A stretch of 64,000 bases of DNA from Shewanella sp. GD04112 (GCF_029835735.1 NZ_JAOEAL010000001.1:682001-746000), one strand, 5' to 3'. Counted from the first letter of the stretch, positions 19,154 through 28,350 are shown. Translations and numbers: made by a program. The notes: generated from the letters alone by a model not told the origin.

Positions 19154-20065
19154 ATGCCAAGCTGGCAAGCTTCTGTATTAAATACTATTTTATCCTATGT
19201 GGCACGGCCATCGATCAGCCGAGGTAAAGCCAAACTTCCCCTAAGCCAAGTACGGCAACGTTTATTAGAGCTGGATAAGCGCTGGTTGCCATGGCCTGAA
19301 AAGCTCGTTACGGCCTCAATTCCCTTACAACATTCCACACTACTGCATTACGTGCTGCTCAATGACACGCCGCGTTTGGGCAATCTATTTTACATTCGTG
19401 GCGGCGGATTCTGTTTTAAAACTCCCCATGCCCACGCAAGACTGGTGGCCGATATCAGCGAACGTTGTCGCCTCGATACGTTTATCCCTGATTATCGTTT
19501 AGCGCCGGAGCATCCGTATCCCGCGCCCTGTGACGATGTACTCGAGGCATACCTGCACTTAATTGAGTTGAAAGGGAGCGATAACCTAGTGCTGATGGGC
19601 GATTCTGCCGGCGGTAATTTAGCCTTAAGTCTGTTGCTCGAACTTAAAAAGCGCCATCTGCCCATGCCTAAAGCCTGTGTGTTGTTGTCACCCGCGCTGG
19701 ATTTAGCGATTACCGGCGATACCGAGCTGATTTTAGGCGCGGATGATCCGTTCTTTACCATTGAGTCGCTATTGCGGCTGCGCGGGGCGTATCTTGCTGG
19801 GGCGAATCCTATGTCAGAACGGGTTTCACCTTTACAGGGGAACTTGGCAGACCTGCCACCACTCTTAGTGATTGCCGGTACGCGTGAGCTGCTTTTACAG
19901 GACTCAGAACGACTGGTTATGCAAGTTAAGGCTAGTGGTGGCGCGGTAGAATCGCGTTTTTATCACAACATGCCCCATGTTTTTCCCCTGTTCCATCTGT
20001 TGCCCGAAGCGCTTGAGGCGAGGGAACAAATTGCGGATTTTGTGCTTTCACAGCTGATTCGTTAA
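19154..20065 (+). CDS. Alpha/beta hydrolase, hormone-sensitive-lipase-like esterase
   Basis: The fold and motifs match the HSL (family IV) esterases: nucleophile elbow LMGDSAGGNLALSL with Ser about residue 155, PDYRLAPEHPYPAPCDDVLEAY, the acid region ADLPPLLVIAGTRELLLQDS and the histidine in NMPHVFPLFHLL. The oxyanion-hole motif is IRGGGFCF instead of the usual HGGGF. 303 aa, full length. RBS GGAGGA. No signal peptide, so cytoplasmic. The natural substrate is unknown. Confidence 0.85.
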   Translation: MPSWQASVLNTILSYVARPSISRGKAKLPLSQVRQRLLELDKRWLPWPEKLVTASIPLQHSTLLHYVLLNDTPRLGNLFYIRGGGFCFKTPHAHARLVADISERCRLDTFIPDYRLAPEHPYPAPCDDVLEAYLHLIELKGSDNLVLMGDSAGGNLALSLLLELKKRHLPMPKACVLLSPALDLAITGDTELILGADDPFFTIESLLRLRGAYLAGANPMSERVSPLQGNLADLPPLLVIAGTRELLLQDSERLVMQVKASGGAVESRFYHNMPHVFPLFHLLPEALEAREQIADFVLSQLIR

Positions 20066-20373
20066 AATTGTGTAGTTATTCATATTCGGTGAATAGCTAG
20101 CAAAAATAGAGGTAAATAACTTTTTTTCTGACTAAATATGCTAAATGCCTCTGGCGTAAACGCTTGTATAGTTCTTAAACTGCAATCTTTATGCACTTTG
20201 GCCTTAAGCATGGTGAATGTTGTTTGTGAAAAACTGGTATTTTGATCACAATTTCGCTAATAATGGCTATTAATAGACACAAGCATACCCTGTATCACTA
20301 ACTCAAGATAAAGATACGTTGGGGACTCAGACGGCTCCCGATGCCGTTACATTTAAACAAAGGATGAAGAAGA
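20066..20373. other. Intergenic region upstream of argD
   Basis: This AT-rich stretch of 308 nt has no ORF. TATTCA (20086-20091) and TGAATA form a short inverted repeat with a 7-nt spacer near its start. The half-site order is opposite to the canonical ARG box, so I do not call it an ArgR operator. A strong Shine-Dalgarno (AAAGGATGAAGAAG) precedes argD. Confidence 0.4.
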
Positions 20374-21591
20374 ATGAGCGTTGATATGAAGTTGAATCGT
20401 GCCCAGTTTGATGCGGTTATGGTGCCTAACTATGCGCCTGCTGCCGTGATCCCTGTACGTGGCGAAGGCAGCCGTGTATGGGATCAAGAGGGTAACGAAT
20501 TTATCGATTTTGCTGGCGGTATCGCGGTAAATTGCTTAGGTCACTGTCATCCTGCCTTAGTCAATGCCTTAAAAACCCAAGGCGAAAAATTATGGCATCT
20601 GTCTAACGTCATGACCAACGAGCCTGCACTCGAGCTGGCCACTAAGTTAGTCAATAGCACATTTGCTGAGCGTGTCTATTTTGCCAACTCTGGCGCCGAA
20701 GCCAACGAAGCGGCACTGAAATTAGCCCGTCGTTATGCTTTAGAAAAATACGGCGTAGAGAAAGATGAAATCATCGCCTTCGATAAAGCCTTCCACGGTC
20801 GTACTTTCTTCACCGTGAGCGTTGGTGGTCAAGCGGCATATTCCGATGGTTTTGGTCCAAAACCGCAAAGCATCACCCACTTACCTTATAACGATGTTGC
20901 GGCATTAGAAGCGGCCGTATCGGATAAAACCTGCGCCATCATGCTAGAGCCACTGCAAGGCGAGGGCGGTATTATTAATGCTGATCCTGCGTTCCTCAAA
21001 GCGGTGCGTGAACTGGCAAATAAACACAATGCACTGGTGATTTTCGACGAAGTACAAACCGGTGTTGGTCGTACAGGCGAACTTTATGCTTACATGGGCA
21101 CCGACATAGTGCCGGATATTCTGACCACGGCTAAAGCACTTGGCGGTGGTTTCCCTATTGCAGCTATGCTGACTACCGCGGAAATTGCTGAGCACCTAAA
21201 AGTGGGGACTCACGGTTCAACCTACGGTGGTAACCCATTAGCTTGCGCTATCGGCAACGCGGTATTAGATGTGGTTAACACACCGGAAGTATTGAACGGT
21301 GTGAAACATCGCGAGCAGTTATTACGCGATGGTCTGAACAAAATTAATGAAAAATATCATGTTTTCTCTGAAATTCGCGGTAAAGGCTTGCTGTTAGGGG
21401 CGGTCCTTAATGAACAGTACCAAGGTCGTTCACGTGACTTTTTAGTAGCGTCTGTTGCTGAAGGCTTAATGAGCCTGATGGCGGGTGCTAATGTGGTACG
21501 TTTTGCTCCTTCACTGGTGATCCCTGAGGCAGATATTGCAGAAGGCCTAGCACGTTTTGAGCGTGCTGTGGCGAGCATCGCTGCTGCCTAA
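20374..21591 (+). CDS. argD: Bifunctional acetylornithine/succinylornithine aminotransferase
   Basis: This PLP-dependent class-III aminotransferase converts N-acetylornithine in arginine synthesis and succinylornithine in the AST catabolic pathway. Motifs: NSGAEANEAALKLAR, FDKAFHGRTFFTVSV, FDEVQTGVGRTG and the PLP lysine in TTAKALGGGFPIAAM. 405 aa. Its position just before astA and astD, with no separate astC here, suggests that it serves both pathways, as known for ArgD/AstC enzymes. A terminator separates it from astA. Confidence 0.93.
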   Translation: MSVDMKLNRAQFDAVMVPNYAPAAVIPVRGEGSRVWDQEGNEFIDFAGGIAVNCLGHCHPALVNALKTQGEKLWHLSNVMTNEPALELATKLVNSTFAERVYFANSGAEANEAALKLARRYALEKYGVEKDEIIAFDKAFHGRTFFTVSVGGQAAYSDGFGPKPQSITHLPYNDVAALEAAVSDKTCAIMLEPLQGEGGIINADPAFLKAVRELANKHNALVIFDEVQTGVGRTGELYAYMGTDIVPDILTTAKALGGGFPIAAMLTTAEIAEHLKVGTHGSTYGGNPLACAIGNAVLDVVNTPEVLNGVKHREQLLRDGLNKINEKYHVFSEIRGKGLLLGAVLNEQYQGRSRDFLVASVAEGLMSLMAGANVVRFAPSLVIPEADIAEGLARFERAVASIAAA

Positions 21592-21601
21592 GCGACCAAA
21601 G

Positions 21602-21632
21602 GAGTGCTGAATTTTATTCGCACTCTTTTTTG
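21602..21632 (+). terminator. Hairpin/terminator between argD and astA
   Basis: GAGTGC-TGAAT-TTT-ATTCG-CACTC followed by a T6 run. It may attenuate read-through from argD to astA. Confidence 0.7.
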
Positions 21633-21717
21633 TCAGGGAATACTTGCGTGTATCTATCCTGTCTTTTTTAAGATAGGCGCCTTGATGCACAGCAAGCTTA
21701 AGTGAGGAGACACTAAG

Positions 21718-22737
21718 ATGTTAATCATACGTCCTATTAAGGCAGGCGATTTTGAATCTCTATATCAAATCGCCGAAGAGTCTGGCCATGGCTTTACCTC
21801 ATTGCCAGTCAATGCCGATTTGCTTAGGCATAAAATTGCCCGTGCAGAAGCCTCATTCGTTAAGGTGGTTGATAAGCCCTTCGATGAAGGCTATTTGATG
21901 GTGCTCGAGGATACCGCGACCCGCGAAGTGGTTGGTACTTGTGCCATTGAAGCCGCAGTGGGTATGGAGGATGCCTTCTACCATTATCGCCTCGGAACTG
22001 AGGTGTACCATTCTGAGCAAATTGAAGTTCGCAACGAGGTTGAAACCTTAACCCTTTGTCACGATTACACTGGCGCCGCCGAGCTTTGTACCCTGTTTTT
22101 ACGGGAACCCTATCGTAAGGGGAATAATGGCCGAATGTTATCCCGCAGCCGTTTTCTGTTTTTAGCGCAGCACGCTAAGCGTTTTGGCGAAACTGTGATT
22201 GCTGAAATGCGTGGCGTAAGTGATGCAGATGGTCATTCTCCCTTCTATGGTTGGTTGCAAAAAAACTTTTTAGGCATTGATTTTATTCAAGCTGACTACC
22301 TGTCTGGCTTAGGTAAAAAAGCCTTTATGGCGGAGATGATGCCCCGTAACCCTGTGTATGTTTGCCTGCTGCCAGAAGAAGCGCAAAAAGTGATCGGCGA
22401 AGTACACACTAATACGCGTCCGGCTCTAAGCTTGCTGCAGGCCGAAGGTTTTAGATGCCGCGGTTATGTGGATATTTTCGATGGTGGCCCAACGGTCGAG
22501 TGCCGTTTAACCGATATTCGTGCTGTGCGTGAAAGCCGTCTGCTGACCGTGGATATTGGTGAAATGCCTGAATCCGATAAGCAATTTATTGTCTCTAACA
22601 CTCAATTAGCCAATTACCGTGCGACCTCCGCTTGTCTTGCTGTGGATGACAAAACCGAGCAGGTGGTAATTAGTCCAGAACTCGCCGAGGGTTTGTTACT
22701 CGCAAAAGGCGATCAAATCCGTATTTTGGCAATGTAG
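21718..22737 (+). CDS. astA: Arginine N-succinyltransferase
   Basis: AstA performs the first step of the ammonia-producing arginine succinyltransferase pathway: arginine + succinyl-CoA to N2-succinylarginine. The GNAT-like N-terminus MLIIRPIKAGDFESLYQIAEESG, HDYTGAAELCTLFL, LSRSRFLFLAQH, the MRGVSDADGHSPFYGWLQ region and the C-terminal FRCRGYVDIFDGGPTVEC are family-specific. (Only parts of these segments are quoted.) 339 aa. astD follows after 9 nt. Confidence 0.95.
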   Translation: MLIIRPIKAGDFESLYQIAEESGHGFTSLPVNADLLRHKIARAEASFVKVVDKPFDEGYLMVLEDTATREVVGTCAIEAAVGMEDAFYHYRLGTEVYHSEQIEVRNEVETLTLCHDYTGAAELCTLFLREPYRKGNNGRMLSRSRFLFLAQHAKRFGETVIAEMRGVSDADGHSPFYGWLQKNFLGIDFIQADYLSGLGKKAFMAEMMPRNPVYVCLLPEEAQKVIGEVHTNTRPALSLLQAEGFRCRGYVDIFDGGPTVECRLTDIRAVRESRLLTVDIGEMPESDKQFIVSNTQLANYRATSACLAVDDKTEQVVISPELAEGLLLAKGDQIRILAM

Positions 22738-22746
22738 GAATAGCAA

Positions 22747-24210
22747 ATGACACATTTTATTAAAGGCCAGTGGCAAGCTGGCAAGGGTCATGATGTGACC
22801 TCTAGCAACCCAGCAAATGGCGAAATTATTTGGCGTGGCCAAACGGCAACGGCCGATCAAGTCAACGCCGCCGTCGATGCCGCCCGTGAAGCTCAGTTCG
22901 ATTGGTTTATGTTAGGTTTTGATGCGCGTTTAAACATAGTTGAAGCCTATCGCAGCCAACTCGAAGCGAACAAAGCCGAATTAGCCGAAACGATTGCTCA
23001 GGAAACCGGTAAACCTCAATGGGAAACGGCGACAGAAGCTGCGGCCATGATTGGTAAGATTGGCCTGTCAGCAACGGCTTATAACAAGCGTACTGGCACA
23101 GAGGCCGATGATACGCCAGCAGGGCGCGCGGTGCTGCGTCATAAGCCCCACGGTGTGGTTGCTGTGTTTGGGCCTTATAACTTCCCAGGGCATTTACCCA
23201 ATGGTCATATAGTGCCAGCGCTGCTCGCGGGCAATACCGTGGTGTTTAAGCCCTCTGAATTGACCCCAAAAGTGGCCGAGTTGATGGTTTCTCTGTGGGA
23301 AAAGGCGGGTCTGCCAGCGGGTGTTATCAACTTAGTGCAAGGTGAAGTCGACACGGGTAAGGCGCTGGCGTCGCACCCACAACTCGACGGCCTATTCTTC
23401 ACCGGTAGTTCTCGCACTGGTCATCTGTTGCATCAGCAATATGCGGGTCATCCGGGTAAGATCCTCGCCTTAGAAATGGGCGGTAATAACCCGCTGATTA
23501 TTAAAGACGTCGCCGATATTAAAGCGGCGGTGCACGATATTCTGCAATCGGCCTATATTTCATCTGGCCAGCGTTGCACCTGCGCCCGCAGGCTCTATGT
23601 TGAGCAAGGCGAGCAGGGCGATGCCTTAGTCGCTAAGCTGGTTGAAGCGGTGAAGCAGATTAAAGTCGGTCCTTGGAACGCGCAGCCACAGCCATTTATG
23701 GGCTCAATGATTTCCGAAGGCGCGGCGAAAGGCATGGTTGCGGCGCAGGCTAACCTGCAGAACTTAGGCGGCGTTTCACTGGTTGAACTCACTCATTTGC
23801 AGGCGGGAACAGGCTTAGTCTCACCCGGACTTATCGATGTGACTGCGGTGAGTGAGTTACCCGATGAGGAATACTTCGGTCCACTGCTGCAATTAGTGCG
23901 CTACAGCGATTTTGATCAGGCGATTAAGCTGGCTAACCAAACCCGTTATGGCTTATCCGCAGGTATCTTGGCCGATAGCCGTGATGATTATGAGTATTTC
24001 CTCGCCCGCATTCGTGCGGGTATTGTGAACTGGAACAAGCAGATCACTGGTGCTTCGGGTGCTGCGCCCTTTGGTGGCGTAGGTGCTTCGGGTAACCACA
24101 GGGCGAGTGCATTTTATGCCGCCGATTACTGTGCGTATCCCGTCGCCTCCGTTGAGGCGGATGCGGTGAGTTTACCCGCAAGCTTAAGCCCAGGGTTAAG
24201 TTTAGAGTGA
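22747..24210 (+). CDS. astD: Succinylglutamate-semialdehyde dehydrogenase
   Basis: AstD oxidises N-succinylglutamate semialdehyde to N-succinylglutamate with NAD+. The aldehyde-dehydrogenase signatures GPYNFPGHLPNGHIVPAL, the glutamate of ALEMGGNNPL and the catalytic Cys of SSGQRCTCARRL are present. 487 aa. It is probably co-transcribed with astA. astB and astE, needed to complete the pathway, are not in this window. Confidence 0.95.
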   Translation: MTHFIKGQWQAGKGHDVTSSNPANGEIIWRGQTATADQVNAAVDAAREAQFDWFMLGFDARLNIVEAYRSQLEANKAELAETIAQETGKPQWETATEAAAMIGKIGLSATAYNKRTGTEADDTPAGRAVLRHKPHGVVAVFGPYNFPGHLPNGHIVPALLAGNTVVFKPSELTPKVAELMVSLWEKAGLPAGVINLVQGEVDTGKALASHPQLDGLFFTGSSRTGHLLHQQYAGHPGKILALEMGGNNPLIIKDVADIKAAVHDILQSAYISSGQRCTCARRLYVEQGEQGDALVAKLVEAVKQIKVGPWNAQPQPFMGSMISEGAAKGMVAAQANLQNLGGVSLVELTHLQAGTGLVSPGLIDVTAVSELPDEEYFGPLLQLVRYSDFDQAIKLANQTRYGLSAGILADSRDDYEYFLARIRAGIVNWNKQITGASGAAPFGGVGASGNHRASAFYAADYCAYPVASVEADAVSLPASLSPGLSLE

Positions 24211-24218
24211 CATCATTG

Positions 24219-24245
24219 AGGAAGAACCTAGGTTCTTCCTTTTTC
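24219..24245 (+). terminator. Terminator of astA-astD
   Basis: AGGAAGAACC-TA-GGTTCTTCCT followed by TTTTC, right after astD. Confidence 0.85.
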
Positions 24246-24374
24246 ATCACAAGCAGTAACGTTACTTGGGCTGCTACTGAGCGCCGTTGTGCAGCAAGTG
24301 GCTAGGGTCGTTACATTGAGTGCGAGCGGCAAAACAATACGCACTATAGTCGCAGCACAATAAAAGGAGTTTTT

Positions 24375-25178
24375 ATGCACACAGATATCAATGCGTTATT
24401 TGCCGCTCTCTGGCAAGACTATATTCAAATGACCCCATCTGCGGCCAAGGTGCACGAGCTACTCGGACACGGTAAGCCGATTATCAACGACCATATCGCC
24501 CTGCGTACTTTTAACATCGCTAAGGTGAACTTAGCCGTATTGGCCGAGCACTTTACCTCTTTAGGTTATGTGGCTTGTGGTGATTATAAGTTTGAACAGA
24601 AAAAACTGGTGGCTAAGCATTTTGAGCACCCAGATGCGACTCAGCCAAAGGTGTTTATTTCTGAGTTATTGGTGGAAGAGTTTAGCCCATCGCTGCAAAG
24701 CACTATCCAAGGTTTGATTGCCCAAGTGGATGAAGAGGCGACTAAAGCGGATAACTTTATCTATTCGGGTCGCCATTGGACGCTGGATGCTAAGACCTAT
24801 GAGACGCTGCTCGAAGAGAGCGAATATGCTGCTTGGGTGGCGGCTTTTGGCTATCGTGCGAACCATTTCACTGTTTCTATCAATCACCTCGAGGGCTTCG
24901 AGACATTAGAGTCTGTGAACGATGCGCTTAAGCAAGCGGGCTTTGTGCTGAATAGTGCAGGTGGCGAGATCAAAGGTTCGCCAGAGGTGTTACTGGAGCA
25001 ATCATCGACCATGGCCGATAAAATCGCAGTGGCATTTAGCGATGCAACGGTTGAGATCCCAAGCTGCTTCTATGAATTTGCCCTGCGTTATCCAAAGGCG
25101 AATGGCGAGCTGTACACTGGGTTCGTGGCCGCATCAGCCGATAAGATTTTTGAGAGCACCAACGCGAAAAAGGCCTAA
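24375..25178 (+). CDS. DUF1338 family protein (2-oxoadipate dioxygenase/decarboxylase-like)
   Basis: The 267-aa protein belongs to the DUF1338 family of VOC-fold, non-heme iron enzymes; one characterised member (HglS of Pseudomonas) converts 2-oxoadipate to 2-hydroxyglutarate. Visible candidate metal residues are the His in INDHIALRTFN, the His in RANHFTVSINHLEGFE and a Glu near the C-terminus (SCFYEFALRYP). Its place after the ast genes hints at amino-acid breakdown. The substrate here is an inference. Confidence 0.75.
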   Translation: MHTDINALFAALWQDYIQMTPSAAKVHELLGHGKPIINDHIALRTFNIAKVNLAVLAEHFTSLGYVACGDYKFEQKKLVAKHFEHPDATQPKVFISELLVEEFSPSLQSTIQGLIAQVDEEATKADNFIYSGRHWTLDAKTYETLLEESEYAAWVAAFGYRANHFTVSINHLEGFETLESVNDALKQAGFVLNSAGGEIKGSPEVLLEQSSTMADKIAVAFSDATVEIPSCFYEFALRYPKANGELYTGFVAASADKIFESTNAKKA

Positions 25179-25209
25179 TGAATTAAGGCGATTTGCTGAC
25201 TCATCTTAA

Positions 25210-25243
25210 ACAAAAACGCCATCGTTCGATGGCGTTTTTTATT
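25210..25243. terminator. Bidirectional terminator
   Basis: AAAAACGCCATCG-TT-CGATGGCGTTTTTT is a near-perfect palindrome with A and T tails, placed between the convergent DUF1338 and sensor-kinase genes. A short GCTAAGCACT-type repetition follows at 25266-25310. Confidence 0.9.
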
Positions 25244-25304
25244 GGCGGCACTTAGAGCCATTAGCTTAACACTTGTTCGCTAAGCACTCTTAGCTAAGCA
25301 CTCG

Positions 25305-26633
25305 TTAGCCAAAGACTAGTTCAATACTGAGGCCAGATAAATGGCTGCTGTGCTTAAACTTAAGCTCAATGCCATATTGCTCGGCAATTTCTTTCACTAT
25401 CGATAACCCTAGGCCATGCCCCATAACTGATTCATCGAGTCGCGTACCCCTTTGGGTGAGCTTATCTAGTTCGTCGTCAGCAACGCCAGGGCCATCATCA
25501 TCGATGCTAAGGCAGAGCTTGTTTTGTTCCTTCCACAGTTTAACCGTGACTTGGCTGCCCGCCCATTTAAAGGCGTTATCGAGCAGATTCCCTAAGAGTT
25601 CCATTCCATCTTCCCTATGGATGGGCAGGCGCTGGATACTAGGGTCGAGCTCAAAGCCGCAGTTGATGCTTTTACTTCTATGCACTTTGTTGAGGGTATT
25701 GGCGAGGCTGTGAAGATCCCTCGGTACTACTAACTGGGCGGCAGGTAACATATCGCCGGTGATCCGCGCCGCTGCAAGTTTACGCTCGACCATTTTATGG
25801 ATAGCGTCGAGCTGTTGTTGCAGCGCCATGGCGGTATCGGGATCTTTCAGCCCTAAGGCTTCAACCTGTTGTTGCATCACCGCCAATGGGGTTTTCAGCC
25901 CATGGCTTAAGTTACCTAAGTTATTGCGGCTACGCTCAATTTGCTTGGCGGTGTATTCCAATAACTCGTTGTAGGTCTTGGCCAGCGGTTGCACTTCGGG
26001 GGGAATGTTATTCAGCTCTAAGGCGTTAATCTCGCCCTCTTGCAGGCGGGAGAGCGCATGTTGGATCTGTTTTACCGGTTTAAAGGATTGACGCAGGATC
26101 AAGAAGATCCCCGCGATCATGGCCACCAACATGGCGAGGTTAATCCCAAGTTTAGTGCCGTAGACCTCACTAAATACGCGCCGACCGATACTCAAATCCT
26201 GCGCTACTGTAAGTGTCGCGGTGACATTGGCGCTGCTGGAGTTTAGCCCTAGGGATAATAGCTGCATATCATTGTTTTTCGGCCCTTTTGCCTGCCAGAC
26301 GCGGGTCCGGTTTGGCGCTAAAGGTTCGATATCGAGCTGCATGTCCCACAGGGAGCGCGAGCGGATCACTTCATTGGGCAGGTTGAGCTGGAAATAACGC
26401 CCCGAATAGGCAGGGCGATAGAAGCTCGACAGTTGGCTCTGATCGATGTGGATCTCCCCATTATTGATATGGGTTGCCAACATGATGTGCTCAAGATCTT
26501 CTTCTAAGCGGTTGATAATGGAGTCGTGAAACGCTTGGCGCAGCATGGACTCAAACAATATGAGTCCAATCACTGTGCCTAACACTAATAAGCCCGTTAA
26601 CCATAAACTGAGCTTAGTGCGAATAGAGATCAT
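25305..26633 (-). CDS. Sensor histidine kinase (PhoQ/QseC-like)
   Basis: This membrane kinase has an N-terminal helix (8-28), a periplasmic sensor domain (about 30-160), a second helix (LGINLAMLVAMIAGIFLIL), a HAMP region and a kinase core. The H-box is NLSHGLKTPLAVMQQQ; the ATP-binding boxes are LLGNLLDNAFKWA, DDDGPGV and MGHGLGLSIVKEIA. 442 aa. The start overlaps the end of the response regulator gene by 4 nt (ATGA), so the two are a pair. The stimulus is unknown; PhoQ-like kinases sense cations or peptides. Confidence 0.9.
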   Translation of the reverse strand: MISIRTKLSLWLTGLLVLGTVIGLILFESMLRQAFHDSIINRLEEDLEHIMLATHINNGEIHIDQSQLSSFYRPAYSGRYFQLNLPNEVIRSRSLWDMQLDIEPLAPNRTRVWQAKGPKNNDMQLLSLGLNSSSANVTATLTVAQDLSIGRRVFSEVYGTKLGINLAMLVAMIAGIFLILRQSFKPVKQIQHALSRLQEGEINALELNNIPPEVQPLAKTYNELLEYTAKQIERSRNNLGNLSHGLKTPLAVMQQQVEALGLKDPDTAMALQQQLDAIHKMVERKLAAARITGDMLPAAQLVVPRDLHSLANTLNKVHRSKSINCGFELDPSIQRLPIHREDGMELLGNLLDNAFKWAGSQVTVKLWKEQNKLCLSIDDDGPGVADDELDKLTQRGTRLDESVMGHGLGLSIVKEIAEQYGIELKFKHSSHLSGLSIELVFG

Positions 26634-27304
26634 GCAGTCAGGCCGTGGAAGATATAACCTTGGCCGCGGCGGGTTTCAATCGCGGTTTTGCCGAGTTTTT
26701 TACGCAGGTGAGTCACGTAAACTTCAACCACGTTACTCTCTTTCTCATCGTCAAACTGATAGAGCTTGTCCGTCAGTTGTGCCTTAGATAACAGCTTCTT
26801 AGGCGACATGAGGAAGATTTTTAACAGCCTGAACTCCATGGCGGTCAACTCATACAAATGCTCGCCAACGCTCACGGTTTGCTCGGCTTCATCTAAGGTG
26901 ACGCCACCATAGCTCAACTGTTTGCTCGGATTATTTAACCGGCCGTGTGCACGGTGAATAAGCGCCTGGATACGCGCCAGTAATTCCTGTGCGTGGAAGG
27001 GTTTACCCAAATAATCATCGGCGCCGGCATTAAAGCCTTCGACCTTTTCATGCCATTGGCTGCGAGCGGTCAGCATGATAACCGGTGTGCTAATGCCTTG
27101 ATTACGCCAGCCTTCGAGTAATTCCAGTCCATTGCCGTCGGGGAGGCCAATGTCCAAGATCACGCAGTCGTATTGGGTTTCTTTAACGAGGTAATCGGCT
27201 TCAAGTGCTTTGTCAGTAATATCGGTAACGTAGCCAGCCTGTTTGAGTTGTTTCTCCAGTTCGGAGACCAACATCGGATTATCTTCAACGAGTAGCAGTT
27301 TCAT
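26630..27304 (-). CDS. Response regulator, OmpR/PhoP family
   Basis: The receiver domain (MKLLLVEDNPMLVSELE, phosphoacceptor in CVILDIGLPDGNG, KPFHAQELLARI) is followed by an OmpR-type winged helix (LTAMEFRLLKIFLMSPKKLL, quoted in part, and VEVYVTHLRKKLG). 224 aa. The open frame continues to 27364, but ATG 27304 gives the canonical receiver N-terminus. It overlaps the PepSY gene by 20 nt and the kinase gene by 4 nt. Confidence 0.92.
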   Translation of the reverse strand: MKLLLVEDNPMLVSELEKQLKQAGYVTDITDKALEADYLVKETQYDCVILDIGLPDGNGLELLEGWRNQGISTPVIMLTARSQWHEKVEGFNAGADDYLGKPFHAQELLARIQALIHRAHGRLNNPSKQLSYGGVTLDEAEQTVSVGEHLYELTAMEFRLLKIFLMSPKKLLSKAQLTDKLYQFDDEKESNVVEVYVTHLRKKLGKTAIETRRGQGYIFHGLTA

Positions 27305-27632
27305 GTTTTCGACATTCGCTCGGTAGTGCGGTGGAGTGTTCGAGCTGACCATTGGTGGCATCAATACTCAGATTCACTATTTGGCCGCGTTGCACTTTGA
27401 TTTGTAAATCATAGCGCCATTTATGATCTTCTTGATAGAGATGGGCGTCAATTAGTTCGCCTTGGCAAAATTGATTTACCACGGCAAGGGTGCCATTGAG
27501 GGATAAAATTTGCCCGGAATTGACTAAAGCCTTGGCTTGATAATGTTCTAATTCAATCGGTTCGGCGTGAATTATTGTTGGATGCACCAGCGTAAACAGA
27601 CTGAAAAAACAGATAAAAAACAGCCGTTTCAT
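27285..27632 (-). CDS. PepSY-like periplasmic protein
   Basis: A 115-aa exported protein with a signal peptide ending near THAEP (IIHAEP). The segment YQAKALVNSGQILSLNGTLA, the Tyr/Trp pattern of HKWRYDLQIKVQRGQI and NLSIDATNGQL fit the PepSY fold. PepSY proteins often precede two-component genes and are thought to modulate the sensor or a periplasmic peptidase. As the first gene of a three-gene operon it probably acts on the kinase encoded two genes on; that is inference. Confidence 0.75.
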   Translation of the reverse strand: MKRLFFICFFSLFTLVHPTIIHAEPIELEHYQAKALVNSGQILSLNGTLAVVNQFCQGELIDAHLYQEDHKWRYDLQIKVQRGQIVNLSIDATNGQLEHSTALPSECRKHETATR

Positions 27633-27644
27633 TTATGCTCCCCA

Positions 27645-27680
27645 ATAAAAAATGGCCTAGATTTTATGCTAGGCCACTTT
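27645..27680 (-). terminator. Terminator of crp
   Basis: On the - strand TGGCCTAG (27676-27669), loop, CTAGGCCA (27660-27653), then TTTTTTATT, 35 nt after the crp stop codon. Confidence 0.85.
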
Positions 27681-27714
27681 AATGAAACAGGCTTAAATCA
27701 AGCTGAAGTCTATC

Positions 27715-28350
27715 TTAACGGGTACCATATACCACAATGGTTTTACCGTGTGCTTGGATCAAATTCTGCTCTTCAAGCATCTTTAAGATACGACCCACAG
27801 TTTCGCGGGAGCAACCGACGATCTGACCAATTTCTTGGCGAGTGATCTTAATTTGCATGCCGTCAGGGTGAGTCATTGCATCGGGTTGCTTAGCTAAGTG
27901 CAACAATGTCTGGGCAATACGGCCAGCCACATCGAGGAATGCTAAATTACCCACTTTCTGGCTAGTGCTTTGTAAGCGATACGCCATTTGAGCCGATAGC
28001 TTCATCAGAATTTCGGGGTTAACTTGAATTAATTGCTTGAACTTCTTATAAGAGATTTCAGCAATTTCACATGCTTGTTTCGCACGAACCCAAGCAGTAC
28101 GTTCAGCTTGTTCTTCGAACAATCCTAACTCACCGATAAAGTCGCCTTGATTAAGATAAGAAAGGATCATCTCCTTACCTTCTTCATCTTTAATCAATAC
28201 CGCTACAGAACCTTTTACGATGTAATAAAGGGTATCTGAGTCTTCACCAGCATGGATCAAGGTGCTTTTAGCGGGATACTTATGAATGTGACAGTGTGAT
28301 AAAAACCATTCCAAAGTTGGGTCCGGTTTTGGCTTACCAATCAGAGCCAT
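27715..28350 (-). CDS. crp: cAMP receptor protein Crp
   Basis: Crp is the global cAMP-dependent regulator; in Shewanella it also controls anaerobic respiration. The cyclic-nucleotide domain (about 10-120) includes GEDSDTLYYIVKGSVAV and the phosphate-binding cassette FIGELGLFEEQAERTAWVRA. The long dimerisation helix is followed by the HTH with recognition helix CSRETVGRILKMLEEQ and the C-terminus AHGKTIVVYGTR, nearly identical to E. coli CRP. 211 aa. Confidence 0.97.
   Translation of the reverse strand: MALIGKPKPDPTLEWFLSHCHIHKYPAKSTLIHAGEDSDTLYYIVKGSVAVLIKDEEGKEMILSYLNQGDFIGELGLFEEQAERTAWVRAKQACEIAEISYKKFKQLIQVNPEILMKLSAQMAYRLQSTSQKVGNLAFLDVAGRIAQTLLHLAKQPDAMTHPDGMQIKITRQEIGQIVGCSRETVGRILKMLEEQNLIQAHGKTIVVYGTR

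Noticed and set aside
20086..20104. ArgR operator upstream of argD
   Set aside because: The inverted repeat TATTCA-N7-TGAATA has half sites in the opposite order to TGAAT-N4-ATTCA boxes, and it lies nearly 290 nt from the start codon. More likely the end hairpin of the preceding gene.
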